NCBI GenBank assembly: GCA_003833135.1
Contig: QZLH01000093.1
Span: forward strand, 74,065-135,176
From: Oehlia diaphana
Taxonomy: Eukaryota; Glomeromycota; Glomeromycetes; Glomerales; Glomeraceae
Length of the DNA: 61,112 nt
Direction of reading: 5' to 3'
In this document: piece after piece, positions 10,936 to 22,544 of the stretch
Position numbering within the stretch: the stretch's first letter is position 1
How the letters are laid out: each line of letters opens with the position of its first letter
Made by a program: the position numbers and the translations under genes
Notes under the pieces: generated by a model
Told to the model about the DNA's origin: nothing
Seen by the model: the letters and a program-made list of their open reading frames with translations, nothing else
Database searches by the model: none

Positions 10936-12410
10936 TCAAAGATCAAGACTTTTCTTATGATCTTTCAGGAAACTTCTCAGCAACATATTCTTACTTGATC
11001 TCGATTGAACATCTGTAGTTATAGTGGTGGATTTTTCATCTTCAATTTCTAATAAACAATCTAATGAACTATATAACAATGAACTAATTGTCGAGTAATT
11101 ACTAGTTGATGTTGATGAGTAACTACTTGACGAACTATTTGATGTATTGTTATAATCATTGTTTGTATTATTCCAAGTTTTTTGTTCATTAGTTAAATTA
11201 ATTGATTTTAATTCGGAAAAAACTTGTCGCATATCTGGTCTATTATCTGGATTATCCTGCCAACATCCTAGAAATTATTTGAAAAACATATGAATATTTA
11301 TATTAGTTGAAGAAATTAATGCACTAAATTATATGAATTAATATTCATACTTTTGTAGATATTAACATAATCATCTGGTGTGCCAACAATTGGAATTTCT
11401 CTTTTACCATCTATAATTTCTAGCATTAGTGTTATTTCATCAAAAGCACTTTTGCAAGATTTAAATGGTCTTATTCCTGATGACATTTCCCATAAAAGAA
11501 CGCCAACGCCATACACATCTGATTTCTTATTTGGACGATTATTATTGTCTTTGTTTTCTTCCCTTTTGAGATAATATGGATCGATATAAGGTAACATTCC
11601 AAAAACATTTTTTATAGAATTTGATACTTCGGCTCTGCGTGAAAGACCAAAATCCGCTAATTTGATAGTATTTTTATGAACCAATATATTTTTAGAATGC
11701 TAATTTTATAATTAATAATTAGTATTTTGACATAAGCATGCAAATTTAAAAAAAAAGAGAAGTACTCACTAGGTCATGGTGAACAATATCATTGTCATGT
11801 ATACATGATACAGCATCAGCAATTTGAATTGCAAATTGCAATTTAATATCCCAATTTAATTTATTAATTATTTTTTAAATAATCCCTCAATGTACCATTA
11901 TCTGCGTATTCAAGAATAAATAGATAATCTGATTCAACGTTATCTGTACGTTTATGAAATGAGAATTAGTAAATAAATTTATCGATATCAATATAGATAA
12001 TTTATATAATGACATGCTTACTCTTTTTTTTAGTAATACCAAAAAATCGTACAATATTCGTATGTAAACCAACTTTAAGCATCAATTTTATCTAAAAATG
12101 TTCTTTTTAGTAATTAGTAGTATAAAATTATTATAAAGTAATAGTAATTATTAGCTTTAATACTTACCTCATTAATGATTTCTTTCATATTATTATTACC
12201 ATTTGTTAAAGATTTTAACGCAATGATAGCATTTGAACTCTCCAAATTAGCTCGATAAACTTCACCAAAACCTCCGGTACCGATACGTTCTATATTTCGA
12301 AATTTGTTATAATCATAATAATATATATATTCGTTAGCAATTCCACCTTCAATCCATTGAATCCATTTATTATCTTTATCATTAATTTTATTATAGAAGC
12401 TGGTCGTCAT
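10936..12410 (-). pseudogene. TKL-type protein kinase, frameshifted in exon 3
   Basis: It has the same five-exon structure as the kinase at 8193: 12410-12168, 12091-12022, 11943-11770, 11699-11351 and 11267-10936. Exon 3 is 174 nt, against 176 nt in both intact paralogues. The two missing bases fall near 11861, where the paralogues have an Asn-Phe-Asp/Asn stretch, and the shift makes an immediate TAA. The HRD motif also reads HHD. The flanking exons are well kept: IGTGGFGEVYRANL, a catalytic-loop exon with ADFGLSRR, and WQDNPDNRPDMRQVF. It is divergently arranged with the large gene at 13660, about 1.25 kb apart, as the kinase at 22545 is with the gene at 26489. Probably a recently dead copy. 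Confidence 0.8.
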
Positions 12411-13659
12411 TTTTTATCGATTTTGACAAGGATAAAATAAAATATATTAAACTTCTATTTGTATTATATGATGATCAGCTGTCATACACTCACAACCCCA
12501 TTCATTACTTTCTATTTATATACTAGTTAGGTTGGGGATAATTTCATGTAATCAATAATTCTATTGACATCATACCGCATTAACTTTTGCGGACGAAACC
12601 GAGTAGACGAAACTCCGAAACGGCGAAACCTCCGAAATTTCCGTAACTTCCAAATTGATTATCTGACTTACGCACAATAATATCGATATGTCTATGATCG
12701 CGAAAAAAAGGCATCTTATTGTTTCGTCGTATAATATAATTAACGATTGTGGAGAATAGATAATAATAATTTCTCTGATAACAATTATATTACTTATCCA
12801 TTATTACTATCATTACTTTTTTTTTAAAAAAAAAAAAATATTACATCTATTTACATTTACGTTCACACTAAAAAAATATATACTAGGAATCGAAAAGTCC
12901 GAAGCGTTGTTTAAGGTTTTTATTGTTGCACATTGGTACGACCTGGACGTGTCACCTTGCATAGTATTTCGTTACACTTCGGAATAACATTACAATGAAA
13001 GAGAATATAATTGCATAGAGGAAGCTTTAAAAATACTTACTAGATTTTGTGTAACTAACGCGATACATTTATATATTAGTTTATAGTTTATTAGGGAATT
13101 ATTTATAGAAGTACACAATTTTATTGAATATTAATTATATTGTGTTTATTAAGAATTATTAAATAAATGCGAGCAGTAACTGAAAGAGAAAAAAAAATTG
13201 AAAATAGCTAGTATATAATAAGTAAAGACGCAGTATTGAATTCAAAAAGAAAAAAATAAATAATAAATAATAAATAAATTACGTAGTTTATTCAATCAAC
13301 CAATTAATGAATTTTAAACGGACTTAATATGGTTTGCTATTAGGCTAAATATTAATTGTTTAACATTCCAAATATGTATTCGAAAAAGATCATTAAGGTT
13401 ACATAAATTTGAGCCATTGCTTGTTTACTAAACCCACCATTCTAATTCTTCCAAATTGTATCACTATGAAAGATCGCTTTCAATGAATGAACCTGCTTAA
13501 AGTGATCACAATGAATTTCTTAGTCGCGAATTATTCGTCACGTGACAAGTGAGAAAAAATATAAAAATCACTACTAAACACGTCTTTTTATTAAAATAAA
13601 TTAAATTAAAATAAAAAAAACACGTCTCCTAACCTAAATTTCTGTATCCACATTTCAGG
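12411..13659. promoter_or_regulatory. Divergent intergenic region of the first duplicated pair
   Basis: It separates the minus-strand kinase (start 12410) from the plus-strand large gene (13660). Two blocks match the second divergent region: CGAAAC/CCGAAA-rich DNA at 12588-12660 resembles 24317-24390, and 13030-13650 resembles 25860-26480 (for example CTAGATTTTGTG, TTATAGAAG). Near the large-gene side lies GTCACGTGAC at 13537-13546. No ORF. Confidence 0.55.
13538..13545. promoter_or_regulatory. Conserved TCACGTGA box upstream of a large paralogue
   Basis: The E-box-like palindrome lies 122 bp upstream of the ATG at 13660. The same box, also preceded by CG, lies 107 bp upstream of the ATG at 26489 within homologous DNA. 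CACGTG is the usual core for bHLH factors in fungi. That the site is bound here is an inference. Confidence 0.4.
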
Positions 13660-16600
13660 ATGATATCATCACTAGTAAATTTTGAGTCATCATCATCTAA
13701 TAAAAAAAGACAAATAATTCAACATTTTAATTTGAACCATGGATTATTCTTGGATGGATATAGCATAGAACCAAGTAAACAAGCTGTATTTACTACTGAA
13801 GATGGCGAATTGAATATAAATTTATATGAGGGTCAACCTTTAGTGTATACTTCCATAAACGATCGTAATTCACGTAAAAATTTGTTGAGTTTTAATTCCG
13901 ATGTTAATGACGTTGAACTTAACGAATCTCTGCAACCATCAGATTTATGCATTAATTTTCCTGTTGACGAAATTACTTATACTTTCGATTTATCAGAATC
14001 TTTTTTAAATTATATGAATGACGATAGAGGAAAGTTATGTGAAATGTATGGTCATCTTTTTCCAAGAAAATTCTTAATTGGTGGTAAATTGTTTATCGAT
14101 GGCCTTAAATCGGCCACTTCAACACAAATCGACATTTTTAGCTCTTACTTAAATTGGGTATATAATTTAACAAGATATAAAAAAGAAATCCCATTTGATA
14201 ATTTATCCGCTTTGAATTTCTTTCCAAAAATATTAACATCAGACGGAACAAATTTGGACACTCATGAAAAATTAACCGATTGGATGAATAATTTATACCA
14301 AGATGATACGGTTGAAATAATTTCTTATAATAATCTCGTTCCAATTTATCAATTAAAATCCGATACAATATCATTGGTAGATGAGATACAACCTGGAGTT
14401 GCTAATTTTAAAGAGAAATTGACTTTAGAAAATTGGGTTAAAAATTCAAAATATGCAAGATGGCTTGAAGAATTTCAACTTCGAGGTTTAATAATTGATC
14501 AAAATTTTGAATTAAGAACTAGCAAGGAAAATGCTATTGATTTAATTAATATTCCTAATTTAGAATCAAGTGATGAATTTTATTTAAGAATAATAAAGAC
14601 GGCGACTATCTTAGAAGAAGTTTTAATACATAATAACATCTTTTTAGCTAATAGCGATGAAGATATAAGCTTTTTTCCGTTTATTAAAATATCGGATGGT
14701 CTAAGTCATGAAGACTATGCACATTTTCTTGTAAAATGTGAACAATACAAAGTTCTGTTAAATAGGGATAATATTAAACCTTCAGAAAAATTTAAACAAG
14801 CTGTAGAAAAAGCAATCGAAAATATGAAACCACTTATACGTCTGCAAGAAGTTTTTGACGAATATGGACATCTTATTCCATTAAATATCGTATTAGGAAA
14901 ATCTCTTAAAAATACAATAGAAAATTCACACTACATTTCGAAAAAGATTAATTTAGAACCACCAGTATTCGAATTTTTAAAATCACATTTAGCAGACTAC
15001 CGTATTCAATGTCTTTTAACACATAAAGACGATATTATTGAAGAAAATGGTTTATCTGAATGGATTCAAAATATAAATAATGACATAGAAATTATTGAAT
15101 TTAATAATATAATTCCTTTATATGAAATTCTTGAAGTAGAGCAAAAGAAGAAAATAAATATAATTTTAAATAAAGAAAATAATTATAAGATTATAATGAC
15201 CGGAAGTGTTGATTTAAAGGATTCGAATATTACCAAGCAGATAATTGTAAGTATAGAACCATCATTAGAAAATAAAAATTACGAGGTTTTTGGATCAATC
15301 ATCTCAAAAACTAATTCAAGATTGAAAGATATATTTGTTACATTTGGATCATATGAAATTAATAAATTTACTGCGACTATAAGAACTTCAAAGAATACAA
15401 GTATAAATATAAAGGAATGTTATATCATATGGATGATGATCGGAAATCCTTCAAAATTATCGGTATTTAGTTCAAATAATCGAGAAGTACAAGTTGATTG
15501 TATTAAAGAATCTATTAAATTACAACGAAACAATTCCTCCTATTCAATTAAAACTTCTCACCAGTTATCTCAAGGATATGATATCTCTATTAAGTGTTTT
15601 AAGCCTATAAATATTGAGCTAACCGGATGGTCAAAGAATTGTGTTTATTTAAATATTTCAAATTCAATGGCGAATAATAGACATGTTAAACCTGATATAG
15701 ATAATGTTGAAATAGCTATTTGTGTTTTAAATTCAGGACATAAAAAATCAAAAATTGATATTGGTGGAAAGAAGTATCCTATGGGATATATTTTAACTGA
15801 AAATAATTATTCAGATGTTATATCAAACGCACAAGAATATTTAAAAACCACTTATCCAACAAAAAAAGAAAGAGAAAAAGAAACAAGGTTAATTATTTGC
15901 AAGAAAAATTTAGAATATCATTTGGATTTATCAGACTTTGTTAATTTAGAGAAATTAAATTGTTCTGAAAATGAATTAACTAGTCTAGATATTAGCAAAA
16001 ATAAGCAGTTAACTGAGATTGATTGTTCTCAAAACAAATTAATTAGTTTAGATCTAAGTAATTGTTTGAATATTAAAGTAGTCACAGCTAATTGCAACCA
16101 ACTTAATGAATTGAAATTACCTGCTTCAAATAATGTAAAATTAGAATATTTAAATTTACTTGACAATTCATTTTCTCAAAATTTAGATTGTTTTAGCCGG
16201 TTATTTAATTTAAAGGAACTACTTATAGGAAACATAGACGGAGACAGAATTCAACAAGGCAAATATAACCAATTTCATGGTGGTTTGAAACCTTTAAAAA
16301 ATGTAATTAAACTAGAGAGTTTAAGTATTAATAATACTGATATAGAATTTGGTTTGGAATTCTTACCTGATAGTATTAAAAATTTTCGATGCTTAGCAGA
16401 TAAAAGAGCAGAAGCTAAAGTGAAAAAAATATATGAGCAACTTGAGGATTATACACTGAGTTCTATTGAAGCTTTTCAAGGTAAATATAGTATGAAAGCA
16501 TGGAAAAAAAATTGGAAATTAGTTAAAGAAAAGGAAGTGCTCCAAAATCAGATTAAACAAGTTAAAGAGTTAACATCTAGCGTCAAACTTAAAGAATTTG

Positions 16601-18297
16601 AAAAAGAAGAAAGTGGTTTGATCGCAGAAGAGAAGGACTTGTTAGAAAGAAATAAGCTTCTGGAGCAAGAAAGGAAAAATTTGGAGCAAGAAACGGATGA
16701 TTTGAAGCAGCTGGTCAAGGAATTAAATGCCAAATTGGAACAGAAAGAGGTTGACTATCGGCAAGCCAAGCAGAAATTGGAAGAAAGAGAAGAAAAGCTG
16801 AAATCCTTAACAGGGGAAAGGCTAGAGAATTTTACTGCTGAAAAATTAATAGAAAAAGAAGAATTGAATAAAGAAATAGAGATCTTAAAAAAAATGTTAT
16901 TAGATAAAGAGAAAGATGTAGTACAATCGGAAAAACAACTGGAAGAAATTAATACGGAGTTGGAAATGAAAGAAAAAGAATCTAACAACTTGAAAAATGA
17001 ATTAGTTAAAATTAATTCATCATTAACTGAAATTCAAAATAAAAAAGCGGAATTAAGTAAACTCAAAAAGAAATTAGAGCACGAAAAAAATTTTTCTAAA
17101 ACTGGTACATCTGGACTTAGAAAGCAAATGGATGACTTGAAAAAGGAAATGCAATCGTTAAAAAATCAAGAAATAAAAGCTAAGGAATTAAAAAATGAAC
17201 TTGAAGAGATCAGAAAAAACAAGAATAGACTTCAAAATGAGAAAGCTCAACAACAAAGCGTTGTAGAAAATCTTCAGAAAGGACAGACAATTTTACAAGA
17301 TGATATTAAAAACCTTGATACCCAATTAAGAGATAAAGTAGGTTTTATTAACAATCTTGAGCAACAAAAAAGTCGACAAATTGAGAAATTACAAAGTAAA
17401 TTGGATGAAGAAATTAGAAAATATCAAATTTCATAAGAGATTATTACTTCCCTCAAGGACGAATTAAAAAATAAAGAGAAAATTATTAAGGAATCGCAAA
17501 ATAAGCTGATTGAAGAAATCAGAAAATATCAAATTTCACAAGAAATTAATACTTCCCTCAATAGCGAATTGAAGAATAAAGAGAAAATTATTGAGGAATA
17601 TCAAAATAAACTGAATGAAGAAATTAGAAAATATCGAGATTCTCTGGATAAATTAAAAAATAATGAGGAATTTATTAAGGAATTACAAATTAAATTGGAT
17701 GAAGAAGTAAAAAAAGATCAAGCTTCTCAGGAGATTATTGCTTCCCTCAATAGCGAATTAAAAAATAAAGAGAAAATTATTAAGGAATCACAAAATAAGC
17801 TGAATGAAGAAATTAAAAAATATCAAGATTCTCTGAACAAATTAAAAAATAACGAGGAACTTATTAAGGAATTACAAATTAAGCTGAATGAAGAAACCAG
17901 TAAATGCCAAGTTTCTCAGGAACAATTAAAAAGTAAAGAAGGTCTCATTAATGAACTCCAACGACAAGGGAAAGATTTAAAAAAGCGAATAGAAAAGATA
18001 AAAAATTTGCTTCCTCAAATACAAATCAAAAGTACTAAACTGAAAGAATTAATTGATCATATTATTAAGAAACATGATCTTGGCAAAAAAGGCAAGCTTT
18101 TAATAGATAATATGTTTGAAAAACACAAAATTTTTATTTTAGATGATAAAAATTCTACTAATGATTTAGAAAGAATTAAAGAGAAATTAATCGAAGATTA
18201 TGAATTAACTGATGGAGAAATTAATGAAATTTTGAATATGCAAGTAGAAATTATTGGATTAGATACCCAACTCGAGCCCTTGCTAAATCAGGAATAG
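13660..18297 (+). pseudogene. MACPF-like / LRR / coiled-coil paralogue lacking kinase, with one internal stop
   Basis: This is a single open frame from MISSLVNFESSSS through to the TAG at 18295-18297, broken only by TAA at 17434-17436. Its first residues match an internal part of the intact paralogue (27600 onward, after the kinase tail), so the kinase-coding exons are missing. The upstream 600 bp are nevertheless homologous to the promoter at 26489. An acceptor-like TTTCAG sits just before the ATG, so a spliced 5' leader is possible. Order: first MACPF-like half (YGHLFPRKFLIGGKL, about residue 130), second half (about 402), LRRs (about 754-900), coiled coil (about 950 onward), then the C-terminal module. 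The product up to the stop is 1258 residues and would lack that module. It resembles the copy at 52664 more than the others. Confidence 0.75.
17434..17436 (+). other. Premature TAA in the coiled coil
   Basis: The frame reads KYQIS, stop, EIITSL. Neighbouring repeat units and the copy at 52664 have CAA (Gln) here, so one C-to-T change accounts for it. The frame downstream stays open for 287 more codons to 18297. Confidence 0.85.
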
Positions 18298-18388
18298 TGA
18301 GTGATGTTATTATTATACGGCGTGTATTGTGAGTCAATTATATTACGATGACACTTTATGTTTTTTTTCATTTATAATATTGTAATAA

Positions 18389-18419
<31 letters not shown>

Positions 18420-18640
18420 AAAATTCAATGACGTAATTGTTTATATGCGGGCATAAATTTTTATTGGATAGATTTCTAAATATAAAAAAAAAAATTCTTC
18501 AGGTCCTTCGGAAGTTACAGTATAAATACTTTAAAACTTTGTAAAATTAAACAAAAATGCATATTGTTTTTATTGATTAATTGAATAATTAATTAAATCT
18601 ATTGAAATTAAAGTATGATTATGGTTATTTAAAATAGCAT
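18298..18640. other. 3' flank with AAT microsatellite
   Basis: A/T-rich DNA with an (AAT)n tract at about 18384-18421 follows the gene end. No coding signal. Confidence 0.5.
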
Positions 18641-18646
18641 TTTTAA

Positions 18647-18892
18647 TTATCCAGGGCGAAGCGAAGGACTGTCACTTACCAGTAATGAGAAGAAGTTAGG
18701 ATCCTCCTCACCCGATGTCCATCGTACAGGTTTCCAGTTTTCGTAAGGGAGCAAGATTTGGAACTTTTTGACCGGAAATCGAGCTTGGAGAGTCTGCCCA
18801 TATCTGGCTATAACTCTTCTGGAAAAGCGGGCACCTGAATACTGGATTTCCTTGATATCTGATCTTATTGATAATACGCGATCACAACGCAA
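18647..18892 (-). pseudogene. Coding-like fragment of unknown repetitive family
   Basis: An 81-codon minus-strand frame with balanced composition lies in GC-richer DNA than its neighbours. It reads FPVKKFQILLPYENWKPVRW and then SGEEDPNFFSLLVSD. It has no clear start context and abuts a TIR element at 18901. I take it for a broken piece of a dispersed repeat-encoded protein. I cannot name the family. Confidence 0.3.
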
Positions 18893-18900
18893 ATTCTAGA

Positions 18901-19279
18901 TATACAGTCAGAACTTAATACAACGAACCCTCCTCCGTTCAGGTGATCTTGGATCGTTATACCGAATATTCGGTATAACAAATGTCTGTATTTTTATTAA
19001 AAAATTATCAATAAAAGAAGTATATTTATGTGTAAAACTTCTCTAATTAAAATTTAATAAAATTTATAGAATCAATGATCTGTGTGCAAACATAATGTAG
19101 GCCAAACTAATATAATGCTGGCCAGAGTTAGGATAAAATCGGATAATCGCGAACCAGTAATATTAATAAAATCGGTACTTTGTGATAAAATTATTATAAG
19201 TGGATTTGGTTTAAGAAAAAAGGTCGTTATGGGTCAAAATCGGTTTATCACAAATCGTTATATCAAGTTCTGACTATAT
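18901..19279. mobile_element. pogo-like MITE with ACAGTCAGAACTT ends
   Basis: The left end ATACAGTCAGAACTTAATA faces the reverse complement ATATAGTCAGAACTTGATA at about 19261-19279, 17 of 19 matching. The CAGTC-AACCT/ATATAACG style of end is typical of Tc1/mariner-pogo elements. Inside lies a perfect 24-bp palindrome at 18956-18979 centred on GAATATTC. There is no transposase, so it is non-autonomous. Confidence 0.55.
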
Positions 19280-19689
19280 CTTTTCTCACAACAATCTATA
19301 TAGTTCCAGTCGGTTTCGGTCATATACAAAATAGAATAAACCGTTCTATTGGTGAAACACGTTCGACTGAATAAATCAAAAGCCCAAAAAACTTTATGGG
19401 TAAGATGTCGGTTATTTTATTTGTTACATAAAAATCAGACAACCCGAACAAAAAAATGCAACCGACCGGGCTAACGGTTCCCATTTCCCATTTATTTGTT
19501 ATATGCATGGCAAATTTTTAAAAATTCAGCACAATCAAAAAAATTCAAGCAAATGATTTTGCCTAAAAGATAACGATCTTGTGACTACAACTACATCTGT
19601 ATCGTACCTATACCAATTAAATGTATAATAAAGAGGGAGTGGAGATGTGACGCTAAGGAATAAAAGTTGGTCCCGTGATCATGATTTTG

Positions 19690-19822
19690 TGGATTAGTAG
19701 AATAATTCCCGGGCTAAAAGAATATACTGTTATGGAGTCAATTGTTAATAATTAATGTATATTATTCTTTAGACATTTCAATACGATCTTTAGATCTATT
19801 AAACTCAAACTTGTCTACGGAA
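19690..19822. other. Left remnant of the duplicated kinase 3' flank
   Basis: This stretch (CCCGGGCTAAAAGAATATA ... TTAAACTCAAACTTGTCTAC) aligns with 10510-10610 (CCCCGGGTTAAAAGGAATATA ... TTAAACTTTAACTTG), which lies beyond the 3' end of the kinase at 10936. The rest of the match continues only after 22180. The 2.27-kb element at 19823-22092 therefore sits inside the duplicated flank. Confidence 0.5.
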
Positions 19823-20176
19823 TACAGTGAAATTCGATAAACCGGATTTATCGGTTCCACTGAAATATCGGGATATCAAAAAATTTCGATACACCAGAAA
19901 TCATGTGATAGTCCGGTATATCAAATTTTTAACAAAAATTAAAAACTTAAAAATCTCTTTATTTAATTTATCAAAATATTACATACACTAAAAACAACTA
20001 AAGTTTTCTAATTTACCCTGCTTCTGTTTTTTCTTACTATCAGAAATAATTTTTTTCTTTAAATTAACCAAATTATGCATATCCAAACTATAAAAACCTA
20101 AAATAATTTTGCCAAGCATATTATTATAAAAAGATCAAAAAAAAAAAAAAAGGATCCGATTACAAAAAAAAGAATG

Positions 20177-20500
20177 GCCCTGTTCATTTCCGGTCGGTCG
20201 CATTTTTCGGTCAGATTTAAGTTAATTTTGATTGGGCTGATCAGTTTGTACAACGCAATAACTTTTAGCTGCCCAAATTTTTTTGGGGTTTTTTGGTCGA
20301 ACGCCAAAAATAACTAACCAAAATTAGATAATTCTGTTAACGTGACATTTAAGAAAAAATATATATCAATAGAAGGAGTTCGAACTAAATTTCAATCTAA
20401 AGCAGTTCAATTTGCGATCGAAAATAAAAAATTTTATTGGATAATTTTTGTACAACAAAATCCGACTGAAAAATGCAACCGACCGGAAATGAACAGGGCT
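20177..20500. mobile_element. MITE, CCCTGTTCATTTCC family, copy 1 (nested)
   Basis: It starts GCCCTGTTCATTTCCGGTCG and ends with the inverted copy CGACCGGAAATGAACAGGGC. TIRs run more than 40 bp with a few mismatches. The flanks suggest a TA target site. The interior matches 35648-35918 in the opposite orientation. It has no coding capacity. Confidence 0.65.
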
Positions 20501-21099
20501 ATTTATCTATTGTAATGCCGTAGTATACATAGTAATTTATTAATTATAGGGCGCAATATTATATTTAAACTTAGTGTATAAATTTTATTTTATTTAATAT
20601 AGTTAGTTTATTTTATCATGAGTCCGCAATGACGTTAAACTAGTAAATCATTTACATCAGGTGATTTAGAACATCAGGTATTACAGTAGATCATGACGTT
20701 GATGAAACAAACTAAAGTTTCACGATTAAGGGGTTGATTTATGGAAATAATTTTGGGAAATGTTGACGAGGTTACAATATTTTATGGACAAAATTTTAGA
20801 ATTTGAAATAAAAAATAGACAGTTTGAAGATCACAATTAGGCGCAGTATTCAAATTTATAAGGAATAATTTTGGTTGATCGACAAAACTATAAAAGGCCG
20901 TTAATTTTGACTTACAAAAAGGAAATTAATTCTTTTTTTGAAATAAATTTAGACTTCCGTAACATATATTATTTATAGTATATTATTAAACCAAGCATAT
21001 TATTGTATTTATTTGTATTATTAATAAAGAGTATTTTGTTGATGCCTAAGGTTGTCACACTATATCAATTTAGTTGGTTATCAAACGTATCAAGTCACG

Positions 21100-21810
21100 T
21101 GATCCGGGTTATCGAATCATTTTTAGTTTTTTACTATAGCTTGACACTCTACATAAAACACAAATATCTTTAATTGACTCCCATACTCAAAACAACAATT
21201 CCTTTATCCCTGACGCTGTCAATCGTTATACTTTTTTTAACAGCGTTCCATTTACTGCGGGTGACTCTCATGAAATTTACTTAATTTTACATTAATTAGT
21301 CCCCCGATTAATCAACTAATATAAAATCGACGCGTTCTATCGTTTTTGATTTTTTTCTTTCAATCCAACAAATTTTATGTAAATCTATTTGGCCTCAACA
21401 TAATTCTCTTCTTCGTGCCTGGGAACGAACACAAGGAATTACTAAAAAGAAAAAACGACGCGTTAAACGGCCTCCCAGAAATCGTGTTATTTCTTCTACA
21501 CTTTCTCAAGGATCTCCTAGACCTCACGGATGCCCTTTACCTCCTACCGCCGATCCTACAACTTCACCTTGTGGACCGATGTTCACTGTTGGATCCTCGG
21601 CTACGCTCCGCGCTGTTATACCTCAGATTCCTTTGTGGTTGGTCCTTATTACCTCCAATTATTTACATTCGGGAGGATGGACAAATTTTTTGCATTTTAA
21701 TTCTTATATAGATTTACTAAATGATAATAATTCTTTTTTTGTATTTTTTTCTTTTTTTTCTTCTTACTTTTCTTTGGTTCCGTTCTTTGACAATGCTGGT
21801 CATGCTTAGA
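21100..21810 (+). pseudogene. Decayed transposon-type coding region
   Basis: Coding-like peptides appear in shifting frames. SFIPDAVNRYTFFNSVPFTA lies near 21200-21270. After a stop come KSIWPQHNSLLRAWERTQG near 21385-21440 and a basic stretch (KKKKRRVKRPPRN), then 21579-21809. The nucleotide composition is richer in GC than the flanks. It resembles a worn retroelement or transposase segment, but no catalytic motif can be identified. Confidence 0.35.
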
Positions 21811-22544
21811 ATTGTTTTTTAAATATCAGGCAGGACGATCTCTCTCGTGGAGTTTGGGTTATTTCGTTTCGTTTGGGTTTTCTCGTCTTTTTAGTCGTGT
21901 AGCTCATTTTCTCGTTATGCTCCCGTCATTGTCTAAATTTTTAACATAAAATAAAATAAAATAAATTGATCCGTTATAGCGAATATCGGGCTTTTACTAG
22001 TAAACTCCGAAACTATTTTAATATACGTGATTTGATTCCAGCAAAAAAGTCCGGTTTAGGCCCAAATCCGGTTTATCGAATTTCACTGTGTACACCTATC
22101 GGAACAGTTTTTTTAATAACATGAATAAATATATCAAAAAAAAAAAAATATATTTTATTGTCTAATTTATCTTTTATTATCACTAACTATAACGCGAAGA
22201 GAGCATCACGTAATTCACATGTTATTGGGATACGATGTAAAACTACTATTTAATATATTGTAAAAGATTAACTTTAAAAAAACACCAAAGTTCGTTTTAC
22301 TAGTTTTAGTATTTTTAGGATGCCACACTACAGAACTATTTAAAAATTATGTTGACAATATACCAATTATCATAATAATTAGATGTTGATTCAAAAATGC
22401 GTCTTAAGAATAAAAAGTGTTACTTTTTGCAGAAATAAAAAATTTGAATCTTTATATAAAGAGTGATAGCCAAATCAAAGTTATGCGGCACGCTGCTCAC
22501 GCTTGTGATAAAAATATAAAACCCTAATAAACTCGAAGTAGATC

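Larger units (their letters stand above)
19823..22092. mobile_element. TIR element with ACAGTGAAATTCGATAAACC ends, containing nested insertions
   Basis: ACAGTGAAATTCGATAAACC plus GGATTT at the left end (19824 onward) is repeated as an exact inverted copy (AAATCC then GGTTTATCGAATTTCACTGT) ending at 22089, a 26-bp perfect TIR. The 2.27-kb interior holds a nested MITE (20177-20500) and a decayed coding region (21100-21810), but no recognisable transposase. The ends resemble pogo/Tc1-type termini. A related piece lies at 50640-50959. Confidence 0.6.

Noticed and set aside
14138..14374. Minus-strand frame repeated at 53217-53453
   Set aside because: It appears twice only because the plus-strand paralogues are similar; it is an antisense shadow.
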